From assembly GCA_041648175.1 (NCBI GenBank), contig JBAZPO010000010.1:67001-131000 (forward strand): a stretch of DNA of 64,000 bases. The letters run 5' to 3'. A program made the translations under genes and the position numbers. The notes under the pieces were generated by a model. It worked only from the letters and a program-made list of their open reading frames with translations. It ran no database searches and had not been told where the DNA came from. Source of the stretch: Desulfobaccales bacterium (GTDB taxonomy: Bacteria > Desulfobacterota > Desulfobaccia > Desulfobaccales > 0-14-0-80-60-11). Positions 16,838-25,195 of the stretch are shown in pieces. Numbering within the stretch: the stretch's first letter is position 1; every line of letters starts with the position of its first letter.

Positions 16838-19800
16838 TCATTTGATCAGCTCCTGGAGCGCTTGCTTGACTAAGTTGTATTCGGCCTCAGCCAGCGCCAC
16901 AGTGTCCGAGACCTCAGCCATTCTGCCTTCTCTGCTGAGCATCTCCAACCCTTTGGCCAGTTCGGATAATTTCGTTGCCCCGATTTGGGCGCTGTTGGAT
17001 TTAAGACTGTGCGCGGTGCGACGGAAGAGTTCAGCATCATTGGCGGTCAAGGCCTGCTGCATATCCAGCAACAGATTGGGCGCGTCCTCATTAAAGACCT
17101 CGATGACTTCGCCGATGAAGTCGTCGCCCATGGCCTGCCGAAAACTCTCAAACTGCTCAGGGTCAATGGCCGGTCCTGATTCCGGAGGCAAATCCGGGGA
17201 AGCCTTCGGTTGGGTTTGGTTCAGGGCCGAAACCAAGGCCTCGACGCGAATCGGCTTGGTAATATAGTCATCCATGCCAGCATCTAGGCACTTTTCCCGG
17301 TCTCCCTGCATGGCGTTGGCGGTCATGGCAATAATCCGCGGTTTTTGGGCGGCAGACCAGGTCTGCTTGATGCGGCGTGCTGCTTCCAGTCCGTCCATCT
17401 CCGGCATCTGCACGTCCATCAATACCACGTCATAAGGTTGGCGCTGCAAGGCGGCCAGGGCTTCTACGCCATTGGCGGCCACGTCGGCCTGATATCCCAT
17501 CCGCGCCAACAGTCGCAAGGCGACTTTCTGGTTCACGGCATTGTCCTCGGCCAGGAGAATTCGCAGCGGCAGCCGTTGGGCCTGGTGGGAATCGATATGG
17601 GCCGTAGCCGCGGCGCCGCTTTGGCGAACGGTTATCGGTTGCTCCGCAAAAAGGTTCATCAGGGCGTCGAATAATTGGGAGGGTTTGATGGGCTTGGTGA
17701 TTTGGGCTGCGAAGATTGAGCTGTCCGGGCCAGTTTCCCGGTGACCCAGGGAAGAAAAGAGCACCAAGGGCAGGGTGGGGTTCAAGGCGCGAATCTCCCG
17801 GGCTAGCATGACGCCGTCCATTTCCGGCATTTGCATGTCCAGAATCACCACATCAAAGGGGTCGCCACGCCTGATCCATTCCAGCGCCTCCCGGGGTTTA
17901 CCTGTGTCCCGGGCCAGCATGCCCCAGGAGCGCGTTTGGAGGACGAGGATGCGGCGATTGGTGTCGTTGTCGTCCACGGCCAGTATGCGTTTGCCGGCTA
18001 GGTGGGGCTGGAGCCTCAGCAACTCCTGCCGGGTGACTACGGGCATGACTACCGGCTCGGCCTGGATGGTGAAATGAAATGTCGCTCCCTGCCCCGGCAA
18101 GCCGGTGCTTTCGACCCACATGCTGCCGCCCATCATTTCGCTGAGCCGCTTGCAGATGACCAAGCCCAATCCCGTGCCGCCGTATTTGCGGGTGGTGGAG
18201 GCATCCACCTGGCTGAAAGATTGGAAGAGGCGGCCGAGACGATCTGGCGGTATGCCGATGCCGGTATCCGTCACGGCAAAATGCAAAACCAAGTGAGCAG
18301 GCGAAGCCATGGCGGGTTTTCCTGCCTCAGTCAATTCGCCGGATTCCACCCGGGCCGTCAGGACAATTTCCCCTTTTTCAGTGAACTTCACGGCATTGGT
18401 GAGCAGGTTGACCAAGATCTGCCGCAGGCGGGTGACATCGCCGGCAATAGTGGCCGGGACTTCCTCAGCAATCTGATAGGCCAATTCCAGACCTTTATGC
18501 GCCGCCAAGGTGGTCACCATATCCAGGGCGCTTTCAAGGCAGTGGCGCACATCAAAAGGCTGGTGCTCCAGTTCCATTTTGCCGGCCTCGATCTTGGAAA
18601 AGTCAAGGATATCGTTGATGATATTCAGGAGAGCGTCGCCGCTGGCACGAATCGTCTCGGTGAATTCCCGTTGTTCTTCATTAAGGGGGGTATCGAGTAA
18701 GAGGTGGGTCATGCCGATAACCCCGTTTATCGGGGTGCGAATTTCGTGACTCATCATGGCCAGGAACACACTCTTGGCCTCGTTGGCGGCTTCGGCGGCT
18801 TCTTGGGCCTCTCCGGCTTCGGCGTAAAGGCGGGCATTGTCCAAAGCCAAGGAAGCCAGTTCCGCAAAACGCTCAAGAAGTTCCGTCTCCTCCTCGCTAA
18901 ATGTCTGGCCGGTTTCCCGGTGGCAGGCCAGACCGAGGACCCCGGTGGTCTGGGTCCCGGACTTAAGGGGAACTCCCATAACCACCCGGATGGCTTCGTA
19001 ATCCAAATCAAGATTGTCGGCACGTTCTCCCCAACCCTGGTAATCTTCAATAAGTAATGGCTGACCGGTTTGCCAAATCTTCCCGGACAGACCTTGTCCC
19101 ATCTTTAAGGTGGAGCCCAGGACTCCGCTGAAAATCCCCGCTCCAACCTTGCATTCCAGCACCTTTTTTTCCGGTTCGACCAGGAAAATAAAACCATGCG
19201 GCGTCCCTAATAATTGGCCGGCGCGATTGATCAGGGCTTGTAATAATTCTTGCAGGTTTAAGTGATTAATCAGGCCCAGGGTGGTTTCATGCAACGCGGC
19301 CAGATATTCTTTTTGGCGATGGAGCGCTCCTTCCATACGTTTACGCTCCGTGATATCCCGGATTATTTCGATGGCTCCCGTAAGATTTTCGGCAGAATCA
19401 TACAGGCTTCCGGCTGTAGCCGCGAGATAAGCGCCGCCTTCTTTGAGCTGGGGGACATAGGTCTCGCCGCAGAGAATTTCTCCCCGCCTGCTCACCCGGG
19501 TATATTGGGCCCTGAATTCTGCTTCCTCATTGAAAATATAATCTATAAGGATCGGTCTTCTTTCCCCATAGAAGGGTAGAGCATATTCAAAATTGCCCTT
19601 CCCCAGGATATCTTGGGCCTTAACCCCGGTCATTGCTTCTATGGCACGGTTCCAGGCGATGACCGAACCTCCCTGGTCGATGACCAGAGTGGCGTCCGGC
19701 AAAAAATCAATGATATCCATAAGCCGGCGTTCGGATTCCCGCACCGCTGCTTCGGCTCGGACCCGCTCACTGATATCCAGGAAAGCTCCATAAATAAAAT

Positions 19801-20242
19801 CAATTTCGCCGTGGGCATTACAAATTATCTGACTGCTCTCTTGAATCCACAACTGGTTGCCGTTTTTATGTTTGATGCGATATTCTCTTATATAGGACTT
19901 ATCTCCTTTTAAGGCTGCCACTACTTTTTGCCGCATACCTGCAAGGTCTGCTTCGACCACAATATCCAGCCATTTCATTTTCCTGGAGGAAAAATCTGCT
20001 TTCGGGTAACCGGTCAAAGACTCAATCTTGTCATCGACGAAATCAGCCGACCAATCCTTATAGCCTTTAAAGACCACATTGGGCAGATTTTTTATCAGGA
20101 GCCGATACTTGGCCTCACTGTCGCGCCAAGCCTCATCAGCAGGGGGGTTGCCGCCACCGGTTGCCTGCGAATGGGCCAGTTGCTGGCGCAATTGGTTTAA
20201 TTCTTCTACCAGTTCGTCTTTGGTTTTATCGTGGTCCCTCAT
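16838..20242 (-). CDS. Hybrid histidine kinase (PAS-PAS-GAF-HisKA-HATPase-REC-REC-HPt)
   Basis: A 1134-residue soluble multi-step phosphorelay kinase. Two PAS domains with PAC extensions (about 42-165 and 168-305) are followed by GAF (about 320-470), HisKA with H499 in MMSHEIRTPINGVIG, and HATPase with NLLTNAVKF, DTGIGIPP and GGTGLGLVI. Two receivers follow (Asp802 in VVILDMQMPEMDG, Asp943 in VVLMDVQMPEMDG) and then an HPt domain with H1078 in AHSLKSNSAQIGA. There are no transmembrane segments, so the signal is cytoplasmic, possibly redox or ligand sensed by PAS/GAF. I took the ATG at 20242 (MRDHDKTKDELVEELNQL) because AGAGG precedes it; the frame is open upstream to 20446 through unlikely sequence. 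The HPt probably passes phosphate to the REC-cyclase downstream. Confidence 0.9.
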   Translation of the reverse strand: MRDHDKTKDELVEELNQLRQQLAHSQATGGGNPPADEAWRDSEAKYRLLIKNLPNVVFKGYKDWSADFVDDKIESLTGYPKADFSSRKMKWLDIVVEADLAGMRQKVVAALKGDKSYIREYRIKHKNGNQLWIQESSQIICNAHGEIDFIYGAFLDISERVRAEAAVRESERRLMDIIDFLPDATLVIDQGGSVIAWNRAIEAMTGVKAQDILGKGNFEYALPFYGERRPILIDYIFNEEAEFRAQYTRVSRRGEILCGETYVPQLKEGGAYLAATAGSLYDSAENLTGAIEIIRDITERKRMEGALHRQKEYLAALHETTLGLINHLNLQELLQALINRAGQLLGTPHGFIFLVEPEKKVLECKVGAGIFSGVLGSTLKMGQGLSGKIWQTGQPLLIEDYQGWGERADNLDLDYEAIRVVMGVPLKSGTQTTGVLGLACHRETGQTFSEEETELLERFAELASLALDNARLYAEAGEAQEAAEAANEAKSVFLAMMSHEIRTPINGVIGMTHLLLDTPLNEEQREFTETIRASGDALLNIINDILDFSKIEAGKMELEHQPFDVRHCLESALDMVTTLAAHKGLELAYQIAEEVPATIAGDVTRLRQILVNLLTNAVKFTEKGEIVLTARVESGELTEAGKPAMASPAHLVLHFAVTDTGIGIPPDRLGRLFQSFSQVDASTTRKYGGTGLGLVICKRLSEMMGGSMWVESTGLPGQGATFHFTIQAEPVVMPVVTRQELLRLQPHLAGKRILAVDDNDTNRRILVLQTRSWGMLARDTGKPREALEWIRRGDPFDVVILDMQMPEMDGVMLAREIRALNPTLPLVLFSSLGHRETGPDSSIFAAQITKPIKPSQLFDALMNLFAEQPITVRQSGAAATAHIDSHQAQRLPLRILLAEDNAVNQKVALRLLARMGYQADVAANGVEALAALQRQPYDVVLMDVQMPEMDGLEAARRIKQTWSAAQKPRIIAMTANAMQGDREKCLDAGMDDYITKPIRVEALVSALNQTQPKASPDLPPESGPAIDPEQFESFRQAMGDDFIGEVIEVFNEDAPNLLLDMQQALTANDAELFRRTAHSLKSNSAQIGATKLSELAKGLEMLSREGRMAEVSDTVALAEAEYNLVKQALQELIK

Positions 20243-20426
20243 GTCAGCCTCTGTCTTGGTATCGGAACATTTTTCCTTTATCTTTATATTAAAGAGGGGG
20301 GCATGATAATCCCTGGATTCCAAAAATAAACCTGCCACGAAGAGATTTCCACTGGGTATCTCGCCTTTGACGGGGCTGGTTGCTGGGTTTGGCCAGATTT
20401 TTCTGCGAAGGTGGGTATGAAAAATG

Positions 20427-20457
20427 TAAGGGGTTAGATTTTTCATCTAACCCCTTA
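20427..20457 (-). terminator. Terminator behind tRNA-fMet
   Basis: A perfect 12-bp stem, TAAGGGGTTAGA (20427-20438) against TCTAACCCCTTA (20446-20457), with a 7-base loop. On the minus strand it is followed by CATTTTTC. It starts 8 bases beyond the CCA end of the tRNA. Confidence 0.75.
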
Positions 20458-20465
20458 GTTTAATG

Positions 20466-20542
<77 letters not shown>

Positions 20543-20751
20543 TCATTGACTTATGATTTTGTATTTATAACCATTTGACTCTGTTTCGTCAATGGCCAAA
20601 ATGCCTGGCCTCTGACTGGCTGGCCCCGCAGTGCGTCAGAACTCGCTATAATTATTAATAAAAGAAAATTTGGCGTCGTGATGACTTTATGGCCGCGATG
20701 CCTTATGGAAGGCGGATACTGTTGTTGCCATGCTTTCTGCAACCTTTAAAA

Positions 20752-22011
20752 TTATACGGTCCCCTGGGCCTTATCCTGAAGGTGAGTCTCCCCGGCCGCA
20801 GCCAGGTCGGCGGCCAGGTGGGGAAGCGCCGTAAAGATGAGTACAGCCCCTGCGGCCAGGGCTACCAAAGTAAGGGAGACGCCCCAGGTGAGGCTGCCCA
20901 AATCAGAGGCCAGGCCGATGAGAAAAGGGGAGGGTACATCCCCAACCAGATGAATAACCACGATGTTCAAGGCCACGGCCTGGGCCCGGCGCCATGGCCC
21001 CGCCACGCTCACCACCACCGCGGTGAGCACCCCGGGGTTGAGGAAGAGGAAGAATATGGCCCCTGCCAGGCCTGGGATATAGAAGGCGGGGTGATGGGCA
21101 AAAATGGCCAGGGCCGCCAGGGGCAAGGCCAGCACGATTCCCAGGCCACTGACCCACAAAGGCGCCCCGAGGGTATAGGTGAGCAGGCGATCTCCCAGGA
21201 ACCCGCCCGTCAGGGTGCCCAGCCCACCGGCCAGGGTCACGGAGCCGAACAAAAGCAGGTTGGCCTGCGACAGGGTGAGGCCTTTCGATACTTCCAGGTA
21301 GTGGGGCATCCAGAACGCCAGGCCTCCCAGGGCAAAAGTCACCATGCCGTAGCCCAGGGTGACGCGGCGCAAGGTGGGCACCTTAAATAGTTGCCAATAC
21401 GTGGCTAGAGGCGCAAGGGCAACCGGGGGCGCAATCGTTGCCCGAGATTCGGACCGGACCTCGCTGAGGCGGTAAATCAGCCCGGCCATGAGCAAGCCTG
21501 GCAATCCCGCCAGGAGGAAGGCCGGCCGCCAGCCCCAGTGGCTGCCGATCAGCCCGCCGATGAGGTAGGCCAGGGCGGTGCCCACCGGCAGCGCCAGGTA
21601 GAATAGGCCTAGGGCCCGGGCTCGGCGCCCCAACGGCAGGATATCGGCCAGATAGGCCGGCGCCAGGGTGCCGAAGGAGGCTTCGCCCACCCCCACCAGG
21701 CCCCGAGCCCCCACCAGGAAGGCATAAGAGGGCACCCAAAAAGTGAGGCTGGTGGCCAGGCTCCAGAGTACCGCGCCGCCAGCCATGAGGCGCAGGCGGC
21801 CGAAGCGGTCTCCCAGATAGCCGAATAAGGGCGAGGTGAGAAAATATACCAGGAAAAAGGCGGTGCCTAAGAACCCGAAGGCCTTGTCGCTCAAGTGGAG
21901 GTCGGCCTTTATCAGGCTGCCTAAAGAAGCCACCAAATACCGGTCCAGATAGTCCAGGAGATTGAGGGAGGCCAGGATGATGAGGGCGCGGGTGGCGAGG
22001 GACAGGGGCAT
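20752..22011 (-). CDS. MFS transporter (spinster-like)
   Basis: A 419-residue transporter with about twelve hydrophobic segments. LLDYLDRYLVASLGSLIKADLHLSD in TM1 and GYLGDRFGRLRLM in the loop after TM2 are the major facilitator signatures, and GVGEASFGTLAPAYLADILPLGRRARALG resembles the spinster-type subgroup (TM4-TM5). The substrate is unknown; sugar-phosphate, lysolipid or organic anion carriers occur in this group. It is the last gene of the leftward aromatic operon, about 90 bases after aroA, so export or uptake of an aromatic compound is possible but not shown. Confidence 0.82.
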   Translation of the reverse strand: MPLSLATRALIILASLNLLDYLDRYLVASLGSLIKADLHLSDKAFGFLGTAFFLVYFLTSPLFGYLGDRFGRLRLMAGGAVLWSLATSLTFWVPSYAFLVGARGLVGVGEASFGTLAPAYLADILPLGRRARALGLFYLALPVGTALAYLIGGLIGSHWGWRPAFLLAGLPGLLMAGLIYRLSEVRSESRATIAPPVALAPLATYWQLFKVPTLRRVTLGYGMVTFALGGLAFWMPHYLEVSKGLTLSQANLLLFGSVTLAGGLGTLTGGFLGDRLLTYTLGAPLWVSGLGIVLALPLAALAIFAHHPAFYIPGLAGAIFFLFLNPGVLTAVVVSVAGPWRRAQAVALNIVVIHLVGDVPSPFLIGLASDLGSLTWGVSLTLVALAAGAVLIFTALPHLAADLAAAGETHLQDKAQGTV

Positions 22012-22016
22012 GGTTG

Positions 22017-22040
22017 AGTAATCAGTAATCAGTAATCAGT
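22017..22040. repeat. Heptamer tandem repeat AGTAATC x3
   Basis: Three perfect copies of AGTAATC plus a partial fourth copy just upstream of the MFS gene start (the repeat begins 6 bases before its ATG on the minus strand). Length changes would alter the ribosome binding region. Confidence 0.6.
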
Positions 22041-22100
22041 GGACAGTATGCAATAACTGGCGTTTTCTGGCAACCGCTATGACGTTCCTGCTTGATTATT

Positions 22101-23375
22101 TTAGGCGTAAAGGCGTTCAAAAAATTTCCAGAAGTCCGGGAAGGACTTGGCCACGCAGTCCGGGTCGGTGATCACCATGCCCGGGGCCTTGAGGCCGGCC
22201 ACCGCAAAGCTCATGGCGATGCGATGGTCGTTATAGGTTTCAATGACGTCGCCCCGGGGTTCGCCGCCTCGGATGCTCAGGCCGTCCGCGGTCTCTTTAG
22301 CCTCGATACCCAGCTTGGTCAGTTCCGTCGCCACTGCCGCCAGGCGGTCCGACTCCTTGTGGCGCAGGTGGGCTACCCCGGTGATGACCGTTTCGCCCCG
22401 GGCGAAGGCCGCCAGCACTGCCAGGGTGGGGACCAGATCCGGCATGGTCGCCATGTCAACGGCTATGCCCTGCAAGGGGCCGCCTTGGAGGGTGAGTCCC
22501 TGGGGAGATTCGCTTAGGGTGCAGCCGAGGCGCTCCAGCACGTGGGGAAAGGCCGCGTCGCCCTGGCTGGACTCCAGGCTCAGATTGGTGATGGTGACGC
22601 GCCCTCGGGTGAGGGCCGCCGCGGCCCAGAAATAGGAGGCGCTGGAAGCGTCGGCCTCAATCACATAGTTCTGGGGGAGATAGCACTGGCCACCAGGGAG
22701 TTGAAAAAATTGATGGCCCTGCCGGTAATAGGAGATGCCGAAGTCGCTCAGGACTTCCAGGGTCAGGTCCACATAAGGCTTGGAGACCAGGTCGCCGGTG
22801 ATTTCAATTTCGAGGCCGGAGGGCGCCAGGGGGCCGATGAACAGCAGGGCCGAGAGATACTGGCTGCTGATGGAGCCCGAGAGTCGCGCATGGCCGCCGG
22901 TGAGGCCGCCGGTGACGCGCACCGGAGGGCAGCCGTCGCCGTTTTCTGATTTGGCCTGCACTCCCACCTGACCCAGCGCGTCCAGCAGCTCCCCCAGGGG
23001 ACGCTGGCAAAGGCGTTCGGTGCCGGTGAGGCGATACTCTCCAACTCCTAAGGCGACCAGGGCCGTGAGGAAGCGCATGGAGGTGCCGGAGTTGCCCAGA
23101 TAGATGGGCTCGGCTACCCGCCGCCAGCGGCCGCCCCGTCCGGTCACTTGAATGGTCGTTCCTTGCCAGTCAATTCCTGCGCCCAACTGGGCCAGGGCCT
23201 GTGCGGTGAGTTCGGTGTCTTCCGCCTTGAGAGCATTAACCAGCACGCTGTCCCCGGTGGCCAGGGCCGCGGCCATCAAGGCCCGGTGGGTGTAGCTCTT
23301 GGAGCCGGGGAGGGTGAGGGTGGCCTCTATCGGGCCGTGGGGTTTGACTTCTCTAAATGGAAGCATTGGTATCAC
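22101..23375 (-). CDS. aroA: 3-phosphoshikimate 1-carboxyvinyltransferase (EPSP synthase)
   Basis: Joins shikimate-3-phosphate and phosphoenolpyruvate, the penultimate step to chorismate. Visible motifs are LPGSKSYTHRALMAAALA (substrate-binding Lys, Ser, Arg), YLGNSGTSMRFLTALVAL, SSQYLSALL, EADASSASYFWAAA, LRHKESDRLAA and NDHRIAMSFAVAGL. At 424 residues it has normal length. The glyphosate-binding loop reads LGNSGTSMRF where classical class I enzymes have LGNAGTAMRP, so it is probably a class II-type or otherwise divergent enzyme. It follows aroE, separated by a palindromic repeat. Confidence 0.93.
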   Translation of the reverse strand: MIPMLPFREVKPHGPIEATLTLPGSKSYTHRALMAAALATGDSVLVNALKAEDTELTAQALAQLGAGIDWQGTTIQVTGRGGRWRRVAEPIYLGNSGTSMRFLTALVALGVGEYRLTGTERLCQRPLGELLDALGQVGVQAKSENGDGCPPVRVTGGLTGGHARLSGSISSQYLSALLFIGPLAPSGLEIEITGDLVSKPYVDLTLEVLSDFGISYYRQGHQFFQLPGGQCYLPQNYVIEADASSASYFWAAAALTRGRVTITNLSLESSQGDAAFPHVLERLGCTLSESPQGLTLQGGPLQGIAVDMATMPDLVPTLAVLAAFARGETVITGVAHLRHKESDRLAAVATELTKLGIEAKETADGLSIRGGEPRGDVIETYNDHRIAMSFAVAGLKAPGMVITDPDCVAKSFPDFWKFFERLYA

Positions 23376-23432
23376 AAGATCGTTAATCCTTTTGGATTTT
23401 GCGCAGGTTAAGGTCTATGGCTTCCTGTATGC

Positions 23433-23458
23433 AGGGGGTGGGTTTAAAACCCGCCCCT
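23433..23458. repeat. GC-rich palindrome with TTTAAAA centre, copy A
   Basis: AGGGGGTGGGTTTAAAACCCGCCCCT, arms of about 11 bases around a TTTAAAA centre (given here as one unit split at the centre: AGGGGGTGGGTTT and AAAACCCGCCCCT). It overlaps the aroE stop codon and may stabilise or end the transcript. Related palindromes are at 24329-24359 and 58056-58077. Confidence 0.6.
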
Positions 23459-24290
23459 AACCGTTCGCTCCCAAGGCTGCATGAGCCGCCCGTGCCATGA
23501 CCTCCAAAGGCGCCACCTGCCCGGTCCATAATTCAAACTGGGCCGTAGCCTGATGGATGAGCATCTGGAGGCCGTCGATGGTAGCGCAGCTCCGGGCCAG
23601 GGCTTCTTTTAAAAGACGTGTCGTAAGGGGTTGATAGACTATATCCATGACTACCTGGAAGCCCGACAAAAGCTCTGGATTGATTGGAATGCCGTCAATA
23701 TCCGGGGTCATGCCTACAGGGGTGGCGTTTACCAGAATGGTGGCGGGGCAGCGGTCGACGGCGTCTGGAGGAATCGCCTCAGCGCCTAAGTCTTTGACTA
23801 ACGCGCTAGCGCGAGCCTGGTCCACGTCCGTCAGGGTGACCCGTCCGCCTGCCCGGATAATGCCGAAGGCGATGGCCCGGGAGGCCCCTCCGGCCCCCAG
23901 GATGAGGACGTGTTGGCCGGCAAGATTGGTTCGGGCTTGGAGCGCCGTCACCGCCCCCAGCCAGTCGGTATTATACCCGGTGAGGCGGCCGTCCCGGTTG
24001 ACCACGGTGTTCACCGCGCCGATTTGGGCGGCCTGGGGGTCCAAGGCATCGATCAGGGGGATGACTTCTTCCTTGAAGGGGATGGTGACGCTCACCCCGC
24101 CGATAGCCAGGCCTCGCAGGCCCGCCACGGCTTGGGGCAGGTCGGTCACCGGGAAGGCCACATAGACCGCATTGATCCCCAGGTGCCCAAACGCGGCGTT
24201 GTGCATGGCCGGGCTGAGCGAATGAGTCACGGGGCGGCCCAGGATGCCGAAGATTTTTGTATAGCCGTTGATTTTTATGCTATCAGCCAT
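23457..24290 (-). CDS. aroE: Shikimate dehydrogenase (NADP+)
   Basis: Reduces 3-dehydroshikimate to shikimate. The N-terminal domain has GRPVTHSLSPAMHNAAF (substrate Ser pair) and VTIPFKEEVIPLID, with the catalytic Lys in the latter. AAQIGAVNTVV and YNTDWLGAV carry the Asn and Asp of the active site. The NADP-binding motif is ILGAGGASRAIAFGI. Length 277 is typical. The gene lies between aroD and aroA in a leftward operon and is flanked by palindromic repeats on both sides. Confidence 0.94.
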   Translation of the reverse strand: MADSIKINGYTKIFGILGRPVTHSLSPAMHNAAFGHLGINAVYVAFPVTDLPQAVAGLRGLAIGGVSVTIPFKEEVIPLIDALDPQAAQIGAVNTVVNRDGRLTGYNTDWLGAVTALQARTNLAGQHVLILGAGGASRAIAFGIIRAGGRVTLTDVDQARASALVKDLGAEAIPPDAVDRCPATILVNATPVGMTPDIDGIPINPELLSGFQVVMDIVYQPLTTRLLKEALARSCATIDGLQMLIHQATAQFELWTGQVAPLEVMARAAHAALGANG

Positions 24291-24328
24291 TGGAGATCAA
24301 CCAAATTTAAACATAATGATGAGCATTC

Positions 24329-24359
24329 TGTAGGGGCGGGTTTAAAACCTGCCCCTACA
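24329..24359. repeat. GC-rich palindrome with TTTAAAA centre, copy B
   Basis: TGTAGGGGCGGG and CCTGCCCCTACA form a 12-bp stem with one mismatch around TTTAAAA. It lies between the aroD stop and the aroE start and belongs to the same family as the copy at 23433-23458. Confidence 0.65.
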
Positions 24360-24389
24360 TTTGGAGGCCAGATTCTCAAAGGATAGGAC

Positions 24390-25112
24390 CTATTTCAGCG
24401 TTCTCCACACCTTTTTCAGGTCATTTACTGTAAGCTGGCCCGGGGCCGAGGCCCCTGATTTGCTAAAAGGCGCGAAGGCGAGAAAGCTCCCCATGAGGAT
24501 AGCTGCCAGCCGGGACCATTTTCCCAAGGGGCCCATGCAAAAGGCGATGATTTCTTTGCCCTGCGCTTGGGCTTTGGGGATGAGCGACAGCAGGCGGACG
24601 TTGTCCTCCGGCTGCCGTGCCAGGGTGACCAGTTTGATGATGTCCGTATCGGAGGCGATCATCTCCGCCAGCACGGCCTCCAGCCGGGCAGAGTCCGGGG
24701 TGCCGGTAAAATCGTGCCAGGACAGGATGAGTTTGGTTTTATTCCGCCTGGCCGCCAGCTCCCGGCGAAAGCTAGCGTCTGTGGCCAGTTCCACATCCAG
24801 GCAGGTCACCCCCAACGCCAGGGCATCTGTAAGGAGCTTAAGGCGGTTCGCCTCGTCGCCCTGCCAGCGGCCACCTTCGGTGGCTAGGCGGTTGGTGGCG
24901 ATCACCGGTCCCGGTAAGGTTCGGAAGAGTTTTTGTAAGTTCGGGTTGACCTCTTCCAGGTAGTCCAAGCGCACCTCGGTCCACAAGCCCTTACGCGCAG
25001 CCCGCTGATATTTGCCCCGGGCGCGGTTGACCGTGGCCTCCACCACCGGCACGCAGATGCGTAAGGGCGTTTTTCGTTTTTCGTTTTTCGTTTTTCGTTC
25101 TCCTGCCATCAT
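24390..25112 (-). CDS. aroD: Type I 3-dehydroquinate dehydratase
   Basis: Dehydrates 3-dehydroquinate to 3-dehydroshikimate through a Schiff base. RICVPVVEAT starts the barrel; EVRLDYLEE, LILSWHDFTGTPD (catalytic His) and DIIKLVTLA (Schiff-base Lys) are the class I motifs, with FCMGPLGKWSRLAA near the end. The N-terminus is odd: between the ATG at 25112 and RICVPV lies KTKNEKRKT, encoded by a pure heptamer repeat, and no clear ribosome binding site precedes the start. The real enzyme may start later (for example at a GTG in RICVPVV) or be phase-variable. The order pheA-aroD-aroE-aroA fits one transcript. Confidence 0.87.
   Translation of the reverse strand: MMAGERKTKNEKRKTPLRICVPVVEATVNRARGKYQRAARKGLWTEVRLDYLEEVNPNLQKLFRTLPGPVIATNRLATEGGRWQGDEANRLKLLTDALALGVTCLDVELATDASFRRELAARRNKTKLILSWHDFTGTPDSARLEAVLAEMIASDTDIIKLVTLARQPEDNVRLLSLIPKAQAQGKEIIAFCMGPLGKWSRLAAILMGSFLAFAPFSKSGASAPGQLTVNDLKKVWRTLK
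25069..25096. repeat. Heptamer tandem repeat GTTTTTC x4 at the start of aroD
   Basis: Four perfect copies of GTTTTTC inside the N-terminal codons of aroD. A seven-base unit changes reading frame whenever copy number changes by one or two. Confidence 0.75.
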
Positions 25113-25164
25113 CAAAATGTTTACTTAAAAAATTTCCCCAAAAACCTCACTTTTTATTCTTTTA

Positions 25165-25193
25165 CCAAAAACCAAAAACCAAAAACGAAAAAC
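25165..25193. repeat. Heptamer repeat CCAAAAA x3 between pheA and aroD
   Basis: Three copies of CCAAAAA followed by CGAAAAACC, in the gap between aroD and the pheA stop. It is nearly the reverse complement of the GTTTTTC tract 70 bases away, so the two tracts could pair in the transcript. Confidence 0.65.
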
Positions 25194-25195
25194 CA

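Noticed and set aside
22050..22083. Third MITE end near the MFS gene start
   Set aside because: The TTTTCTGGCAACCGCTAT sequence resembles one terminal repeat, but no second end or inner hairpin could be found.
25060..25195. Possible CRISPR-like array formed by the heptamer tracts
   Set aside because: Units of seven bases without spacers are simple tandem repeats, not CRISPR repeats.
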